Origin: an uncultured Moraxella sp.
GTDB lineage: Bacteria > Pseudomonadota > Gammaproteobacteria > Pseudomonadales > Moraxellaceae
Direction of reading: 5' to 3'
DNA length: 15,375 nt
NCBI GenBank assembly: GCA_937975585.1
Contig: CALJUC010000171.1
Coordinates: 1-15,375, forward strand
The notes under the pieces are model-generated. The model was not told the origin of the DNA and searched no databases. It was given only the letters and a program-made list of their open reading frames with translations. This document shows, piece after piece, positions 14,033 through 15,375 of this stretch (position 1 is its first letter; each line of letters opens with the position of its first letter). Both the position numbers and the translations under genes were made by a program.

Positions 14033-14209
14033 GTCAAAACTTTGTCGTGATAACATGACAGTATGACAAGCATCAGCAAACAACACGACATGCTTTAACG
14101 TGTGGCAAACGCGTCACATAGCTATTTTTGGTCAGCAATGCTAAGATAACGCCTCTATCTATCGTCTATCATTGACTCAATCTGATAATAAAATAATAGC
14201 GAGCGCGCC

Positions 14210-14836
14210 ATGCAAATCATCTACATTCATGGTTTAAACAGCGACCATACCGCCGAAAAAGGCAAAATCTTGGATGAATATTGTCAACAACATCACCCAC
14301 AGATTAAGGTGCATCGTCCTAATCTGAATATGTCACCGGCTAAGGTGGAAGCACTGCTAAAAGACTTGATTGCACAAGATGAGCAAACAGGCTTGGTGGG
14401 CAGTTCGTTAGGGGGGTATTTTGCCACGTTATTGGCCAATCAAACCGGCAAAAAAGCTGTGCTATTAAATCCAAGCCTTGAGCCACATCAAACGCTACAA
14501 CGCTTTTTTCCAGAAGATAAAGCGTTTGAAACCTTGTCCAAGGATTACGTGGCAACTACCACGGATACGGGTTGGGAAATGACCAAGGCGGATATTGATT
14601 GGCTCGCACAACATCGCGTTACCCAAGCAGATTATCCGCACAACATGCTAGTGATTGTCAAAACTGGTGATGAGCTGCTTGATTATCAGGTTGCGGTCGA
14701 CTTTTTTAGTGAATCTAATAGCGGGCAAAATGGACAAAGCCATATCATTATTGAAGAAGGTGGCGACCATCGTATGACGGACTTTTCGACCAAATTACCG
14801 CAAGTGGTGAAGTTTTTATTCGGTCTATCGCGTTAA
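14210..14836 (+). CDS. yqiA: YqiA/YcfP family alpha/beta-fold esterase
   Basis: This is a small cytoplasmic alpha/beta hydrolase of 208 residues, the usual size for the UPF0227 (YqiA/YcfP) family; E. coli YqiA hydrolyses short-chain esters. The beta-strand IIYIHGLNS (3-11) starts the fold. The nucleophile elbow GSSLGG gives Ser66. Asp154 (TGDELLDYQ) and His187 (GGDHRMTDF) complete the likely triad. The LNPSLEP (86-92) and C-terminal LPQVVKFLFGL segments are also family features. The ATG has only a weak GAGCG upstream. The next gene begins 5 bases after the stop, suggesting co-transcription. In E. coli yqiA lies just before parE; here an acetyltransferase gene follows first. The natural substrate is unknown. 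Confidence 0.88.
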   Translation: MQIIYIHGLNSDHTAEKGKILDEYCQQHHPQIKVHRPNLNMSPAKVEALLKDLIAQDEQTGLVGSSLGGYFATLLANQTGKKAVLLNPSLEPHQTLQRFFPEDKAFETLSKDYVATTTDTGWEMTKADIDWLAQHRVTQADYPHNMLVIVKTGDELLDYQVAVDFFSESNSGQNGQSHIIIEEGGDHRMTDFSTKLPQVVKFLFGLSR

Positions 14837-14841
14837 ATATC

Positions 14842-15345
14842 GTGAAACAAATCAGTGCTGATATTTTACTGATTCGTCATTATCAAGCTGATGACAGTGA
14901 AAAGTTGAGCGAGATTTTCACGGATGCCATTATGGCGATTGAGGATAGCTTTTATACCCCTAGCCAAAAACACGCATGGATTGGCAATCATTCAGCACAG
15001 AGTTGGCAAGAACGATTTAGCAAAACCTTACCGTATGTCGCAGTCATCAATAATAAGACAGCGGGATTTATTGAATTTGGTATGGATGGGCGTATGGGCA
15101 TGATTGATTGCCTGTATATTGACCCAAATTACCAGAATCAGGGCATAGGCCGTGCCTTGTTGAATAAAGTATTGGATATCGCTCGACTAAATCACCTACA
15201 ACAGATCCAAGTGTATGCGTCACATGTGGCGAAACCATTGTTTGAACAGCATGGTTTTGATATTGTGCGCAGTAATTGTGTCATTAAGAATGAAGTTCAG
15301 TTAGAAAACTGGCTGATGGTTTGGCGACAAAATGAAAATTGTTAA
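14842..15345 (+). CDS. GNAT-family N-acetyltransferase
   Basis: This acetyl-CoA-dependent transferase has 167 residues. The GNAT core is clear: the N-terminal ILLIRHYQADDSEKLSEIF (beta1-alpha1), the strand YVAVINNKTAGFIEF (beta2-beta3), LYIDPNYQNQGIGRALL with the acetyl-CoA pyrophosphate loop Q-N-Q-G-I-G-R-A, and the C-terminal PLFEQHGFDIV. FYTPSQKHAWI resembles the small YafP-like GNAT group. The acceptor substrate cannot be read from sequence. Translation starts at a GTG (14842), 5 bases after the yqiA stop, with no good Shine-Dalgarno, so reinitiation after yqiA is likely. No other in-frame start keeps the first strand. Confidence 0.9.
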   Translation: MKQISADILLIRHYQADDSEKLSEIFTDAIMAIEDSFYTPSQKHAWIGNHSAQSWQERFSKTLPYVAVINNKTAGFIEFGMDGRMGMIDCLYIDPNYQNQGIGRALLNKVLDIARLNHLQQIQVYASHVAKPLFEQHGFDIVRSNCVIKNEVQLENWLMVWRQNENC

Positions 15346-15355
15346 GCGATTTATC

Positions 15356-15375
15356 ATGGCTAAAACGGCCAATCT
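15356..15375 (+). CDS. Possible start of the next gene, cut by the window edge
   Basis: An ATG 10 bases after the GNAT stop opens a frame reading MAKTAN before the window ends. Too little is left to identify it. Because yqiA is followed by parE in E. coli, topoisomerase IV subunit B is one possibility, but nothing in these 20 bases shows it, and no Shine-Dalgarno is clear. Confidence 0.3.

Larger units (their letters stand above)
13730..14209. other. 480-base AT-rich intergenic region with several inverted repeats
   Basis: There is no reading frame of note between the divergent UPF0104 and yqiA-like genes. The stretch holds nested inverted repeats (13855-13918), an inverted repeat AATATATC...GATATATT (14005-14032), and distant 7-base arms TGTCGTG (14043-14049) and CACGACA (14084-14090). 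I could not find a convincing promoter for the yqiA-like gene or a known structured RNA. Confidence 0.6.

Noticed and set aside
14161..14200. TTGACT near the yqiA start as a -35 element
   Set aside because: No acceptable -10 lies 15-18 bases downstream; GATAAT is only 6 bases away from it.
1..15375. Defence system, prophage, insertion sequence or CRISPR array
   Set aside because: No transposase, integrase, restriction, toxin-antitoxin or regularly spaced repeat was found; the genes are typical chromosomal ones.

Overview
This window looks like chromosomal DNA of a gammaproteobacterium, most likely of the family Moraxellaceae (Moraxella, Psychrobacter or Faucicola-like). That placement is an inference from moderate-to-low GC with AT-rich gaps, protein family content, and gene order such as pepA-holC and lptF-lptG divergent from pepA. 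It cannot be proven without a database search. Most genes are housekeeping genes. I see no insertion sequence, prophage, CRISPR array, tRNA or rRNA.

Layout. The left edge (3-1175, +) is the C-terminal part of a valine-pyruvate aminotransferase (AvtA) whose start lies outside the window. Next is a blue-light-sensing BLUF domain protein with a C-terminal membrane anchor (1327-1905, +), preceded by an operator-like inverted repeat. It converges with an isolated hisH (1953-2588, -). hisH is divergent from cbpA-cbpM (2730-4120, +), a nucleoid-associated J-domain co-chaperone and its modulator, which ends at a strong terminator. A double-DUF305 lipoprotein (4254-5105, -) converges on that terminator.

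Region 5216-8077 (-) is a probable operon: lptF-lptG, the inner-membrane permease subunits of the LPS export machine, followed by a uracil-DNA glycosylase superfamily protein. The lptF leader carries two copies of an extended -10 motif. Divergently, pepA (8412-9920, +) is followed by holC (9974-10426, +), then the sodium:serine/threonine symporter sstT (10588-11826, +) with its own promoter and a very strong hairpin terminator. Convergent to sstT is a small exported Lys/Ala/Val/Pro-rich protein of unknown function (11930-12403, -).

The right part holds a UPF0104/YbhN-type membrane protein (12734-13729, -), a 480-base AT-rich gap rich in inverted repeats, a YqiA-like esterase (14210-14836, +), and a GNAT acetyltransferase (14842-15345, +). 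The last 20 bases may start another gene. The most interesting signals are the membrane-anchored BLUF photoreceptor with its inverted repeat, the duplicated DUF305 lipoprotein, the secreted low-complexity protein with an operator-like repeat over its promoter, and the nested inverted repeats before yqiA. I found no convincing new multi-gene system.
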